64,000 nt of DNA from Rotaria sp. Silwood1. Its lineage: Eukaryota; Rotifera; Eurotatoria; Philodinida; Philodinidae. The DNA is taken from the NCBI GenBank assembly GCA_905250075.1, contig CAJNOP010000207.1, positions 208,459 to 272,458 on the forward strand. The letters run 5' to 3'. Below, in pieces: positions 1 to 13,640 of this stretch. The position numbers and the translations under genes are program-made. Position 1 is the first letter of the stretch. Each line of letters opens with the position of its first letter. The notes below the pieces were generated by a model. That model had not been told where the DNA came from and searched no databases. It saw only the letters and a program-made list of their open reading frames with translations.

Positions 1-3000
1 ATAATTTAGATTTTAATGAATGTACAATATATAAGGATCATTTTTTCTTGCTGGTGAAATGAATTGAATACTCTTAGTATTCTCAGCTTGAATATTCTTG
101 GCGTTCAAGCAGCAAATGTTATTGTAAATCATACTGAGAACTTTTTTCGATGTCACTAACTTTGATGATTTTCGTCTGTTCAAAGTGTAAAGTTGATCAA
201 ACTATCTCTCAGTCTAAAGTTGTTAATATCGTTTGAATAGACAATCATATATTACTTTGAATGTCAGATGAGTTTGAAGAAATTTTTCAAGTTTCACTCT
301 ACAGCAAATCAGTATCTGAGAAGACTTTATACGAATCACTTGCATATGAACGTATTTCTGATCTATGTACAATTAAAATTGTTTATCCCATATTCTATTA
401 TAAATTCTAGTCCCTCTATATGTTTTTTGGCTCTTCCTTTGTCTTTGAACAATGAACAAACTGCTTCTCTTGATGCATCATAAAGTCATAGACGAGCCAC
501 AATATCTCTGAAAATTCTCCTCTTCAAACTATAGGTATGTATGTCCAATTCAGTCTTAACATCACGGTCTCGGTTCAAGATAAAGATAATGTCGCAATTA
601 ATTTAGCTATAGACATACAATCTTACAAACGTACATATGAAGATCAGAAACTGTATTGTACTAAAGTATTAATTCCTCAATCGATCTTGGGGTAAAGTTT
701 TTGGTTTCCTTCCTAGCAACCAGGAACACAGTATAGGTTCTCATTCATAAGAAGAACCTTGAACCTGAAGCGAGTTCCTGCTCCTAGGGACTGGATAATG
801 GAAACTGACATGGCACAAAACGAAAGAAAATGTGTTTCTAAACGTCTTGACATATTTGAAAAAGTCTAGAAATGAATAGTCATGCGAGTTCCCATTTCTT
901 AAGAACGAAACCTTATGCTGCGGAGGACTCTAACATCTCACATAAAGATTCTAATTCCGCAGCATAAATGGAAAACAAAGTCTAAAATCTAAAATATTTT
1001 TTTCACTTGTTGAACCATGAGCATATTGATTCATGAATGCCATGATGACGAAACACCGATCCACTTCTAGAGGAGGACAGTTACCATTATGACTTGTAAA
1101 GTATGGACAACAGTTTTCGAGACCAAGGAATCAGATTTCACAAATAATGCCTTAAAAGTGTGGATTTTGACTCTTTTGAGAAGTCATCCAGTCATTCCGA
1201 TTTTTTAGCTCCGAATACTTTTGTTCAAAATTTCTTGATAACTAGTCACTTTCTCAAAATACACTTTTCTTGATCGAAAAAGCAAGCTCACGAAGTTTTC
1301 GTGATCTGTCACAAGTCAGCTGATCAATATTGGTCATCGTCCTTCTCTATTTACTGTTGCTAGGTGTATAGATGACACTCTAAAAAAGAAAGGAGCCATA
1401 TTAAACCCTTTCAAGTTCTACTCATAAATTCATGAGCTTATAAAAGTTTTAGTCCGAAATTGTGGTGCCTAAAAACGTCCTAAAATTTTCTCCTAGAACT
1501 TTCAAAGATTCAGAAAACGATACCAAAGTCTAGAGTCCTAGAAGGTTCAGTATGCTTTTCTTTTTTTTCTAAAAACTACTTATCCAACTACGCAACTAAT
1601 CACATTGCATCCCTGCTTCTTTAGCAATCAATGAATCAATCTTCGCATTACTTTTTCAAACAGCAGATTTATTCGAATAACACTTTATTGATAAGTATGA
1701 ATCAGATCAAATGACTGAGTGATGTAGTATCATCTATCACTGCATTGATAGAAGCGCACATCAATTCGTGCCTTTACACTAGATGAATTGGAGAATATGA
1801 TGAAAAAGAAAAGAACTACTAAGTAAAAGCTCATCGTATTACATTCAATGCATTTTATCCACTCAATTTGATATCTAGTAATCTTTTTGAACCAACAAGG
1901 AATACAGTGTTCGGGATACTCTGTGCTATGCCTTAGCGAAAGTTAGTTTACGCTTGCTAGCAGTTTTTTTCGTTTATTTTATTCACAAAAGCAACTAAAT
2001 GAACAAGAAAACGCATATATCTACATAGGTTTGTAAACCGCAGAAAAACATAAAGGAGATTAAATAGTTAGCCGAGAGATATAAAGGAGAAGAAAGGTAG
2101 TAGACTACAAGTAGCACCACCATTTAGCACTGTCACCGGTTTTTAGTAAACAGCTTAACTAGTTCACGAAGATACAACAACAAACAAATGAAAAGAAATG
2201 TAGCGATGCAAAATAAGACATAATGTACAATAATACGGGAGATGACAGTCAAAAGCAAAAAGAACTGATATGGAAGTAGTGAACTTTATATAAGTAAATC
2301 ATGATGAAAAATATACGCTGTTCTTTTTTTGAGTTTGATACTTAAGTCAAAATAGTTTAATTGATAGATCTTTTATCTTGTACCATTACTTGTGCTCGAT
2401 GATGGTGTACGGATCAATAACACTCTGGAGAGAATTTGTTGGTCAATGAATTTCAATTGCCTATGAAATGTTGTCGATTCGTATGATATCGATCATGTTG
2501 TTGTTTGTCAATACTTTGATGTATAAAGTTATTTTTCAGAGCAGCAATTTATATCTGTTAAATAAATTGTTTCATTGTTTTTCGATAATGTTAAAAACTT
2601 AGTTGCACTTGCTGGAGCCGATATTAACTCACATATGATGTCTTATATGAGTTTCCAGGAAAGTCAATGACTTTCCGGACCTCAAACGATGATATAGAAA
2701 AGAAAGTTTTTTTTTCCGCCAACGAATGTTGTTTTGATCAATAAAATATGGATTCATAAGCAAACAAATATAGAAGCCATTCTCTTGATGTGAGTGCCAT
2801 GACAGGATTTTCACCACATTTTACTAAGTGCCCATTACGCCCCCTTTCCATTAAAGTGAAAAAAAATCAGTTTATAAGAAACTAATAGAAGGCACTGAAT
2901 CATTTCTGTTTGTGGATATAATCATAAAAAACAGATGTGCATCTTATTATTTGCGTCTTGTGAATAACTGAAATTGTTATTTCGAAGTTCAATTATTTTA

Positions 3001-3216
3001 ATGGATGACTCGTTCACTGTATCAGTATCGATGTTTGATCAAGTTTATAGTGTACATGTTATAAAATACTAACAATGTAAAAACAACTTTATTTTCTAAG
3101 ATCAAATTTGAGCGTTCGTATGTAACATTTACCAGTGGTTTTGGTCTCCTACCTGACAGAGAGAAGTCCACTTATAAAGCTTTATCTCATGAACTGTAAA
3201 GTATTCTTATACTAAA
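1..3216. other. Gene-free A+T-rich DNA
   Basis: I see no convincing exon, RNA gene or mobile element here. The open frames are short (71 codons at 268-483, 62 codons on the minus strand at 2629-2817), are made of A+T-rich codons, and have no splice or promoter context. The only clear structure is a 12-bp inverted repeat at 913-967, listed separately. Confidence 0.6.
913..967. repeat. 12-bp perfect inverted repeat
   Basis: TTATGCTGCGGA at 913-924 is exactly reverse-complemented at 956-967, with a 31-base spacer. The arms are G+C-rich against an A+T-rich background. It could fold as a hairpin or be the remains of a tiny element; no function can be assigned. Confidence 0.5.
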
Positions 3217-3815
3217 ATGAATATGAATTTTAATCCTGTTGTTGTTATGTCGGATTTTGAACCGAGTTCAACAGAGGCTCTTAATAGTGAAGTAAGTTTT
3301 ATTTTATTTCTATTCCAATGGGTACTGTTATTTTTTGCTTCATTTAGTTTCTAGTTTGTAGCCATATGAATAGGGTAGTATTGAAAAGTTCGAACTATTC
3401 GAAGAAAACTTATAGTTGTCCCATCAATACCTTGACAGTTAGTCTTACCAGTTTTCACGATCTTTATGATACATTTTTTCAAGCAACATCGACAAAAAAA
3501 AGAATCATTCGAATCTTTATTTGCCTGTTTTCACAACCAACCGATCAAAGCAGGTCATACAAAACAAAATGAATGCATATGAGACACAAATGAGGACAAA
3601 TAATAATGCTGAGTATTTTCAATTTTGTTTAATATTAAAATACTTTTGTTATTATCTTTATTTCCGGAATTTCAAGCCGTCTTAACTCAAGTTTACCGAA
3701 ACATCATCCAAACATATCAGCCTCCATCGAATATGTTGAGAGGGAAGAATATAGGTTAAATAGTTCAATGACTCAAATGAAGAATCGTCTTTCAGCTCGG
3801 TCAGAAGCCAACTAA
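3217..3815 (+). CDS. Possible small multi-exon gene, unidentified
   Basis: A candidate first exon runs from ATG at 3217 to 3291 (25 codons, acidic C-terminal half) and ends at a consensus GTAAGT donor. A TATAAAG lies about 45 bases upstream. A 56-base intron to an AG near 3347 would join in phase 0 to a frame open to the TGA at 3570-3572, giving about 100 residues of unknown type. A second coding-like stretch, about 46 codons ending in TAA at 3813-3815, is rich in Ser, Arg and Glu. It could be reached by a non-consensus splice from about 3554 to 3677. The short intron fits this genome, but the middle part does not look strongly protein-like. No family was recognised. Confidence 0.22.
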
Positions 3816-6800
3816 AGCACATGCTGTCCAACAAAGACTTTATATCTTATAATGTATTTTTAAATATTCCTAATGTTTTTTGTTTACTAAGTATGGCTTT
3901 TTTATTAAAACTTTTGATTAATTTCTTCTCTGATTTAGAAATCGTATTGGATTATGATGAAGATTAATCTATTGAATGATATATCTATCGACTTATCATG
4001 ACAGATCTTTGATCACGATCACTAAATTACATGAATATTTGTTTAATCCAGTAAACATTCAAAATACATTAGGAAAACTCGAAGATGAATGATGATAGTA
4101 GACTACATTCGAGATATTCTATTTCTTCTCCAATTTTTCGATGAGACTTTTGTCGCCTAGCTGATCGCCACTTAGGCTTTTGAATCTTCAGTTCTCTCCG
4201 CAAGTAGGATATATTTGGTCGGATTTATAGAGAACCATAAAAATCACACAAAATTCATTGTTGCATGCATTATATAGTTTGTACCATGTTTCGGTGATTC
4301 TTGCTTTTCATTTCTTTTAAACTATTTAAAATATTTCATGTCATGGATTAAATACCTTTGAAAAGAGATTTTTCTGTTGCACAACAAACTGCATTCCTGG
4401 TGATAATTTTTGATGTTTCCTTCTCAGATCCTTCGAGGATTCAAGTAGAATTCTGAACGATTTATCACTATTTTCGAGCCAAAAATTATTCTATCAGGAT
4501 ACCGGGAAGTTTACTATTGTATTTAGAGTAGGATCTTATCAGAATTTCCATGAATTCTCATCAAAAAGAAATTCCTGTCTGAATGGTACAAGATTTGCAT
4601 AACTTTACTCTAGGATGTTGTCAGATATCTTGACAGGATCGTTTCAAGATTTTCTAAATAGAATGGAAAATAAATGAATACAGAGAGTATTAATATCAAG
4701 ACGTTCAAAATAGTATACTAATCAATTAGTTGATCCAGCTAGATTGTTTCATGTTATTCTATGTAGATTCAACCTTCGGTATCTTAAATTCTCATTTTAA
4801 TCTTAAGTTATCTTGTAGTTTTATACAGACAAGAGTTATCTATAAAATTTTTCACAAATACCATATGATTTTCACAATCTTTTTCAATTCAGAGAATTTC
4901 ATGATTTTTTTTAGATGATTTTTAGTTGACCTAGAAACATATTTTTGATTATTTTTGCATGCTTTATTAAAACTATAACCCATGTTTTCTCAAAGAATAT
5001 GCTAAATACTAAACAAAACTATTCGATAAAAAAAATATTGCGGCAATCAAATCGCAAATAATACTTTAATTTAGTATTTCTAAAATATTTTTCAACATAA
5101 AAATACAAAAAAACAATCACTTTTTGAGCGAATCTTAGATTAATTTCCAAAAGAACTTAGACAAGTTCTACAAAAAAAGTTCTTATTGTTTTTTAGAATC
5201 TCTCTTTTGTTGATACCAAGTCGCAAATCATGCTGAGGATAAAAATCCTGGTACTGTAATCAAAACTCTGATTTTAAGTTTCAAGTCCTCAATGAATTCA
5301 ATAAGGATCCTTTTAGAGTTCGCTGTTTGTTTTCGAGGAAAGGCCCAAATCTTGAATATAACCTGTAGTCATGGAACTTGAAAAGTCTGTCATGATTCGA
5401 ATAAGATTTAACTGAAAGATTTGGCCGGATCCTGACTAAAACTTGATAAAATCTCGATAATTGGAGTTACTAAGATTTGAAACAAGGTCCTGACAAAACC
5501 TTGACAAGATTCTTGAAACCCAGGATTTCTTAAAGAACGAATAGAGTTGAAACAAAGAATAAATTTACAAGTGGAAATAAATTAATAATAAAAATGATAA
5601 TATTCTTTTCATAAAACTAGTTATCTTTATCCTACTTACGAATATGGGTGCAGCATATTTTTTTTCGATCTCATAGACTGGACTAGGCAAGTATTATTAA
5701 TTTCTAGTTTGTTTTTCTAGTCCAATATGAACTCACCATGACGTTTTCTTAGCCATTTAAGATAGAACCTCTGCTAGTTTTCTAGTAAGCGCATACAAAA
5801 ATATGTTTTGTCACTAACAGTAGAAAAACTCTGCTTCTCAAATCAATGAGAAAATGTCATGCTGAGTCCGTATTGAAGTAAACAAAAAACTGTAAATCAC
5901 ATGACATTGACTTAGTGCAATCACTTAAACTGAAGTTGAAATGAATTCAGTGTTGGGTACACAAATTTAACTTAATTTTACATTATGTTAAATGGTGCAC
6001 CATTAATATCTAAATATTGATGTTACAAACTGATCAGGTTACTTCACTAGATTATGATTTATTGTTCAATATAACTTCAACCGTCGATATCCTAAATTCC
6101 TGCCTAATTATTAACTTGTATTTGAATTTTATGCGAGCATAAATTATTCCACGAAAAATTCAGAAAGTGCAATATTGAAGTTTAGATATAAGGTTGTATT
6201 AGTAGAATTCTGCTATATAGTACTGATTCCAATGCGATTAAAAAATATATATCTTTGATTTTTTTCAACAGATAAAACTGAATTGAGAACAATTTTATTA
6301 AAGGACTTGTTTCTTACTAAAAAATGTTTTGTCGAAAGGGAAATTAATGCAATAAGTAAATCGATATTAACATCGAAATTTAATAAATTTTTATTTTTCA
6401 GTAAACATAAAATTTACGAAATAACCGTTTCATGATCTGAAGGTCAGATCATATTGAATATAAATCACAAACATATTTCAAGAACAATCTTCTAAGCGTT
6501 TACCGAATTTCATCCATTCATTCACACATAGATACAAGCGAAAGTTGAAATGAATTTTGAACTGATATCAGTTTAAATAATGATGGAACAATTTCGTCTG
6601 TTGTTGTTCAGCTCTCGAACGATATCGATCACAAACCTTGATAGAATCTGAAGGTCAGGTTTTTAACAGACGCTAAAGACAAACCTACAAAGACGTTAAA
6701 TCAACTCTGACATTTTCTCATCCAGATCCTGATTAAGCTTGGCGTTCCTAAGTTATGATCCAAAATACTTGTTTCTGAAAGTATTTGAACAGGAACTTTA

Positions 6801-7760
6801 AGGTATTTAGAGAAAATTCTTATCATAGGTACGAATAGCAATTGAAACAAGATGCTGATCAATGTTGGGTAGAATCGCTACGTAAGGATTTTTATTGATC
6901 CTGTTTTATGCTTTATAAAACTTTTATTTGATTTAGCTGTAAATCTAAGAGAGTCTTGAAGTACAAATCTCAAACGAAGTCTCATAATAACTTGGGCATA
7001 ATTTGTTTTGTTATTTCTGTCAAGATGCTGAGTAAGATTCTTCATTCGTAGTTGATAACAAAAGTCTGAGTAGAAACTTGAAGAAATTCTCAAAAGGATC
7101 CTACTCTCCTCTTGCGAACATTATATTATTTATATGTGTCATATATTCGTAAATAAAATAAAGTCAAACAAAAGAGACATTCTCGCGCAATAAATTTTTG
7201 ATAAGAAATATAAATTTATAGTGTGAGTGTTTTTCTTTATTGCTTTCTTGATTTGATTTACGAATATACGATAAATATAAATCACATACTGTTTGCAAGA
7301 GTAGAAAGTTTCTAATCACTTAATGGAAAAGTAGTCGTTTGAGAACGTGCTTATCAAAAAGATTTAGAATCTCATGTGTTGTGCTATCGTTTATAGAAAA
7401 GTGAAAATTTCTTTTTCGAGTGTACCTCTGTTTGTTTTTGCTTGGTTTCGTTTAGGGACATATGATAAGAATAAGTTATACATGGTTCGAAAAAGGAAAA
7501 AATTCTCTCTCTTAAAGTAACATAGTATTCTTTCAGCACTCGACTATTGAAGAGCCATATGAGTCCATATTTGTTCCATTACATGTGTACCATATGTTAT
7601 ATAAAAAACACTAGGTGAAAGATTTTAAAAGTCATCATATGACTTTATGAGACTTCAAGACTGATGTCTTTGTTGTTTTCTCGTCGGACGAAATCTTTTG
7701 AAGTTTTGAAGTCCGCTGTTTCTCTCTCAGATGCAGGATCCCGGAAGGGCCTTTCAAACT
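3816..7760. other. Gene-free stretch with faint degenerate repeats
   Basis: No gene is visible. From about 4.4 to 7.1 kb, short related phrases built around GATCCTGA, CTTGACAAGAT and AAACAAGATCCTGA recur irregularly every 50-100 bases. They are clearest at 5400-5520 and 6640-7110, and look like an old, eroded minisatellite. The ORFs at 4730-4918 and 6878-7093 are low-complexity chance frames. Confidence 0.4.
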
Positions 7761-7769
7761 TTCTTAAGG

Positions 7770-9650
7770 AATGAAAACGATTCTGATTAGACTTGATTTG
7801 AAATTTATGAACGCATTCTTTTCATCTTTTTTTCTTATTTGGGTCGTGAATTTTATTCTTGAGGGTATTTTGATGCTTAGAATGAGCATCTTTCTTGTTA
7901 GTGAATCCCATGGAGTAAAAGATTCAAGGAAACGGACTGCGTAACGCGTTTCTGAGATTGCAGCATGCGTTTCGCAGCGTTTTTTCAATATAGAACGCGT
8001 TTCATAGCATTCTTACTTCGATACAATGTGTTTTGCTGCTGTCGTTTTTTGAAACGATCTGAAACGCGTTTTTCCAAGATTGCGTTTCGAAGCGTTTCCG
8101 AAGTAAAATAATGTCAAACGCATTTCGGTCGATAGGTAAAGCGTTCCAGAGACACAGATTCGGAGAAATGTGAAACGCGTTTCCTTTTCAAACGCATTTT
8201 GCATCGTTTTTGTTTGAAATGATGCAAAATATATCCATTTTGCATACAGAATCTTGCAGGAATTTATCTGTACAAAACGTACGAGTTAAGCAAAGTTAAT
8301 TCTGGCACTATTTTAGAAATTATACTAAATTGGATTTGAATATTTTGTTCCTTGCACTGTTTCTCAACATGAAAATCATGACCCAAACTTTCCAAACGCA
8401 AAATTAAAATCGAATTCTTCTAAATGTTTAGGCTGCTAGACTGTTATATAAGTCTGATTGGTAGTTAGACTAATATTGAACATCAAAGTGTAAGAAAAAT
8501 ATTTTTTTCTTCCTTGAAAACTCATTTCACTAGGTTTTTATTGAAACAAAACGCGTTTCGTAACGTTCAACCAAGCATTGTTTTAAATATTGAACAATTC
8601 GAAAAGATTTAGTAAAGGCTGATGCTAGTATAATGTGTACGACAACTTTGTTTGTTTATTTGTGAAGAAAAGAATCTCGAGTTATTTATAATTTGATTAA
8701 TTATTGGTATGAATTCATATTTGGACTACTTGATAGTGACTGATGATACTGTGTACAATACTATTAAATATGAATTTAGTTCGTACTTTGTTAATGTAAG
8801 CGTGACTTATTAATAAAAAGAATATTCGATTTACAAAAGAAGATTCTTTGCATTTAATGATACTTTGGGATAAAAGGATGATGAATTTACATATACAAAA
8901 TCTATCAAATAAAGAAAATAATTCAAAAAATTTATTTTTAAATTTCTTAAAATTTATATCAAAGAGATTCAACTTGTTTAAATATTAAATACAATTTAAA
9001 TTAATTAAAATCGTTTCAATTGGGTATTTAAATTTAAATTCAAACAAGTTCAAATAAAAAATATACCAAGAGGAGATCAAACTCGTTATTGGATATAGGC
9101 ACCAAGGAAATGATAATTTTTAATTTAATGGTTTGGGATACTGAAAATCTAATTTAGTAAGTTTATGGAAGAGTCTGAAAGACTATAGGATAAGCACTTG
9201 TATCATTAGATTATTTTAGTTGAACGGTTTGTATACATGTCTTCTACTCTTATGTTCTCGTGTTCGAATCTATGTGTTGGCTTTATCAAAATTGATCTAA
9301 GTTATAGCTCTAAAGGTGAATGAAACATGTAAGCGAGTAAATTAATTGTATCTGCAACACAAAGTGCATGAAGTACTTGACGGTCTTCATTTTTTTTCAT
9401 CTAGAATATAAGACACTACAGTTAGAGAAACGCTACGAAACGTTTTTAGAAAAACGATCGTTTGACAGCGTTCGTATTAGCAGATGTGAAATGCGTTAAA
9501 CCGGTCAGCATTAACGCGTTTCGCAACTATGGAAAAATGCGTTTTGAGAACGCGTTTTTTTCGCAGAAATTTACGCCATGGGATCTCAGTGTCTTTTGTT
9601 CTTGTGTTCTCTCTAATAAGAATCGTATGTTTAATTTTTTCTTTCCTGTC
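7770..9650. mobile_element. Composite block A with ACGCGT palindrome clusters and inverted ends
   Basis: The left cluster (about 7935-8210) and right cluster (about 9425-9560) consist of diverged short repeats centred on AAACGCGTTT. Another copy lies near 8550, and an AATTTAAA-rich core at 8930-9060 sits between them. Outside the clusters, the left flank on the minus strand and the right flank on the plus strand share the phrase CCATGGGAT and a following AATCAGAATCG / AATAAGAATCG phrase, so the outer parts appear to be inverted copies. That suggests a foldback-type or non-autonomous DNA element. No transposase is visible, no target-site duplication was established and the boundaries are approximate. 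Block B at 11.2-13.6 kb has the same architecture. Confidence 0.35.
9205..9285 (+). other. tRNA-like relic (box A/box B-like)
   Basis: TAGTTGAACGG at about 9217 approximates a Pol III box A. GTTCGAATC at 9262-9270 approximates a box B at a tRNA-like distance. The arms do not pair into a proper cloverleaf, so this is not a functional tRNA. It may be a tRNA-derived SINE head or chance. Confidence 0.2.
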
Positions 9651-9659
9651 ATATTTGTT

Positions 9660-11200
9660 AGAGATGGACTCGGTTCGAATTTTTCAAAATTTAAACCAAG
9701 TCGAACTGAAACTGAAATTTAAAAAAAATATCCATAATCGAATCCAACTGGGAATTGTATTAGAGATAATTAAAACTATGTCATATTTTTTATATAAAAA
9801 TTATACTATTCCAAATGATTCTTATCGAAGCTGCTTCAATTACAATACAAGACCTCTCGACGATAGAAAGCTCCCATGATACAACGATGTCTCGAATATA
9901 ATAGGAGCATTAATATATACGTATAAATTCATGTTTTTCTAGCTATTATTCCCTTTTACATGAATTCGTACTGAGAAGAAAGAAATATTAGGATTGCATT
10001 GAATTTGATTAGACTGATGATGACATATACGCTATTCTTCCTAAATGATAAAGCTGCTTTACTTACGTTCTGTTTTCCTCAGTTGAAGAACCAGCCTAAA
10101 CAATATATCAATAATTTTATTTCTATTTATGATATCCTTTTTTATAGTCACTTTACTTCTATTAGATATCGACATACTGTTCTAAACTGCATGATTTTAG
10201 CTCAAAATCGAACTGATCCGAAATCGAGACCAGATTGAAAGACTAAGAATCGGTCAAGCAGTTCATTAAAAGTGAACTTATATGGAACTGTTACAGTCCT
10301 AATCTAATTTAAATGGGTTTAACTTTAACATAAATTTAAATTTTCAAGTCTTTATTTAAATAGATAAGGCAAAAAAAAACTTGAGATAACGCTTGACAAT
10401 AATGGAGAAGGTAAGAAAATAAATTAAAATACTGAAAATCTACAAAAGTAGCAGACATATTCGTCTTGAATGAAGGTCTCCATTCAAAACTTGTAGAAAC
10501 AGATCATACGAATGCGAATTTTCTCGTTTGATTTTTTCATCCGTTAACATGATAATAATTACATAAAACAGAGTTTAGTTAAAGAGAAAGAATATGCCGA
10601 CATTAGGAGGGTCTAGCAAAAAAGGAAATTTATCAACAGAAGACGAAAGAAAGGAGTCTAACTATAGATAAATGATATCATACATCCCACTCAGTCGAAC
10701 TCAACACCGTCCTTATTTATTTAATGTGGTATTTCGAATATCTCATTACTATACATATCTATGTAGACTCGTCATACGCTCTATTTTCTCGACGATGAGT
10801 CTGGCTAATCTTTAGAATTATATGCTACCATGAGTAGTTATTCATCTTCTTGGTTTGGTGTTGGCGCTCGAGAGTGTTTACAATTAATTGTAGCTGTGCG
10901 CAGTATAGACCCGTCAGATCTACCATTAACAACGGAACATAAAAAGAGTGAGCCAAACTGTTAGTTCTGTATGTGAATATTATCGTAAATTTTCATATAA
11001 GCACAGAAGATTTATAAGAAAAAGGGAGGTAAACAGATAAGAAACGCATCAAGATGAATCAATATTGAGAAGAGTGATGTTGAATAGAATTATATTGAAA
11101 GATTAACTAGATGCCCATAGTATATTTATCTAAATGCCTTCAACTGTGATTGGCTGTATGAAAATGTGTGACTGCCCATGGAAAAATATTGGCAAAAAGA
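9660..11200. other. Gene-free spacer between the two ACGCGT blocks
   Basis: No exon, RNA gene or element boundary could be supported. The ORF at 9999-10238 is rich in Leu, Phe, Tyr and Asn codons and has no splice signals. A short A+T-rich AATTTAAATT patch near 10,300-10,360 resembles the cores of the neighbouring blocks. Confidence 0.5.
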
Positions 11201-11205
11201 AACGA

Positions 11206-13640
11206 ACAAGAACGCGTTTTCAACAAATCGAAACGCATCATATTGATTCAGAACGCGTTCCGTTAAAGATTGAACCCTTCGAACGCGTATTTATCGATGA
11301 GTAGTGCATTCCTTATGATGACGGACGCGTTAGTAACAAACATGTTTCGTACCGGGAAGATGCTTTTTCAAGAGACTAGGTGCAACATGATGAAGAATAA
11401 TTCGTTTCTGTAATTAAAAACCGTTCATCTTAAAAACTCGTCAAAACTTTTCAAAAAGAGCACGTTCCTACAGTTCCAGAACGCGTTCATAACACAATTC
11501 AATTAATTTCTCAATATGAATAGCAATACATTAAATTGATGCACAACATGAATCGAACACTTTGCATGGTATGATATGAGGATGTGCTTCAGATAGTATC
11601 ACAGAAAAAGAGGACTTTTAACAACTTAAAACAATCATCTCGCATAAAAGTTATTATAAACATTTTTGTGGAGTTGGCATGTACGTTTTAAGCCGAAGTT
11701 TTTGAGTCTCCTCCAATTACGTCGATTAGAAGCTTCAGTAACCTCTGTCATTAAAGACCTGAAAATCAAGGACTAAAAACACTGGATAATATTAATGATC
11801 AAGCCTAAATTGTCCTAGAATATTTTTAGAATTTTCCAAACCCTTTGGTAAAATGAAATGACTGAAATTCTTTTATGAACGTTTTAAAAAATGCAGTTTT
11901 TTTAATTTTTATACAGAGACAATTTTCAGTTTTATTCCAAATCTGAACGATGATTGATAGTGATACATTGATCTACCGCTATTGTCATATGACCAAAACG
12001 AAGTACATAAAACGATCTAGGTTTAATTTCAAAAACTAATCAATTTCAGTGTTTGTGTGTTGATAGGAATATAAATGCACTAACAATCGCTGCTATGAAC
12101 ATAATGAATATGTTGCACGACAAAAACAAATTTCGACTAACTACTAGAGACTTTCTTCTATTTTAAAAATATTTAAAATATTTTCTCATGATAAACTGAA
12201 ATATTAATGCACTCTATGAAAATTAAAAGATTTTTCTCATCTCCATTTTTCTTGAAGCAAATATTTAGAACAGCTTTATTATACTTTTAGTTCATTATTT
12301 ATGAAAATAACAATTTTAAATTAAGAAAATTGAAATACAAAAATGAAAACTGAACAGCGAATAGCAGTAATGATTATATTTTAATGCAATCGAAGTCTAC
12401 GATATACTTTATTCCACACATCGCGTATTGACTAAATCAGGCTAATGAACATGTGTAGGTTGCACATTTAAGCTTCAAAAGGATCGTCATGACAAGATTT
12501 TTTAGAGAATTTTTTAAATCTCCCTTCTTTGATTTCATATTTTTTCTAATATTTACAAAGTAGTAATTGCGAAAATTTTTATCAATTTCAAATATTGAAA
12601 AAAAAAGTTTTTCAAAATGTATACTACTTGCTGTTGCAGAGTTACTAATCGCATTTAGATTTCCGCTCGTATTTGTTATTTACTTCTACTCACAGTAGAA
12701 ATTTGTGGTGTCGATTTCTGGTTTATATTTAGTTTAAATTTTGTTGATTTAAATTTTTTTAAACTAATATTTTAAAATTTTCTAGAAACTTATATAATTA
12801 CTATAATCGAGCTAAAACCACTATAAATTCAATTTATATCCATTTATCTGGATGCAAATTCCATATAAATTATTGTAAATGGATTTAAATAGAATTCAAA
12901 TTGCTTTAAATTGATTTATCAATTCAAGTTCGATTGGAATAATTTGTATTAAATTTTTAGAAGTATTAAGATGTTAAATGTGATATAAATTTAAATTTAC
13001 AGTATTTAAATTTCAAATTATTTCAATTTTCGAAAATATTAATTAAAAATAAGTTTTAATCTTGAAAATTTAAATTTCTTTAAATTAACTTTTGGATTTG
13101 CTAAATTTTTGTAAATGTAAATGGATTACTCTTAGTGCAAATTCTATGCAGTGAAGACAGAATAGACACAAGTTTCGTTTAATAGATGTAGAAAATTCAA
13201 CAGTTCAGAAATACGTAAGTTTAGTTCAATGGTATATTCATGGCTTCGTCATTACAAGTTCATCTGGTCGAATCTACTCGACGGTACTTAAAAAACGAGT
13301 TCGGACGCGTTCAATAAAAGCGAAAGTACCCTGATAGAAGAACTAGTTGTGTCACAACATATATGAATAATGAAGAAATCCGTTCAAGATTGTCGTAGAC
13401 TTGAAAAGAAACTGCTTTTTTACTTCAAAAGAATAACGTGTTCTAATTGAACGCGTTGTGACGACGCTTTTAGCGTTTTCCTGAAACGCGATTTATCACC
13501 CAAGAACCGTTTTTCTAATATAACTTTCTTAATATATCAGAACGCGTTCCTTTATAACGAAAATGCGTTTTAAAAGGGCGCTAAAAGCGTCTTGCAAACG
13601 CGTTTTATTCTTTCAAGAACACGTTCTTATGCGTTCTTTT
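11206..13640. mobile_element. Composite block B with ACGCGT palindrome clusters around an A+T core
   Basis: The left cluster (about 11,206-11,500) contains ACGCGT near 11,213, 11,251, 11,282, 11,325 and 11,480. The right cluster (about 13,300-13,620) contains it near 13,306, 13,450, 13,541 and 13,599, plus variants such as AATGCGTTTT. An AATTTAAA-rich segment lies at about 12,720-13,110. The clusters also share CAACAT...GAAGAA phrases in direct orientation. The architecture matches block A, so the two are probably two copies of one degenerate family. No coding capacity is visible and the edges are uncertain. Confidence 0.35.
13463..13592. repeat. 13-bp perfect inverted repeat inside block B
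   Basis: GACGCTTTTAGCG near 13,463 is exactly reverse-complemented by CGCTAAAAGCGTC near 13,580. Flanking ACGCGT motifs at about 13,450 and 13,599 are also placed symmetrically, so about 13,448-13,605 is an imperfect palindrome. Confidence 0.5.
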
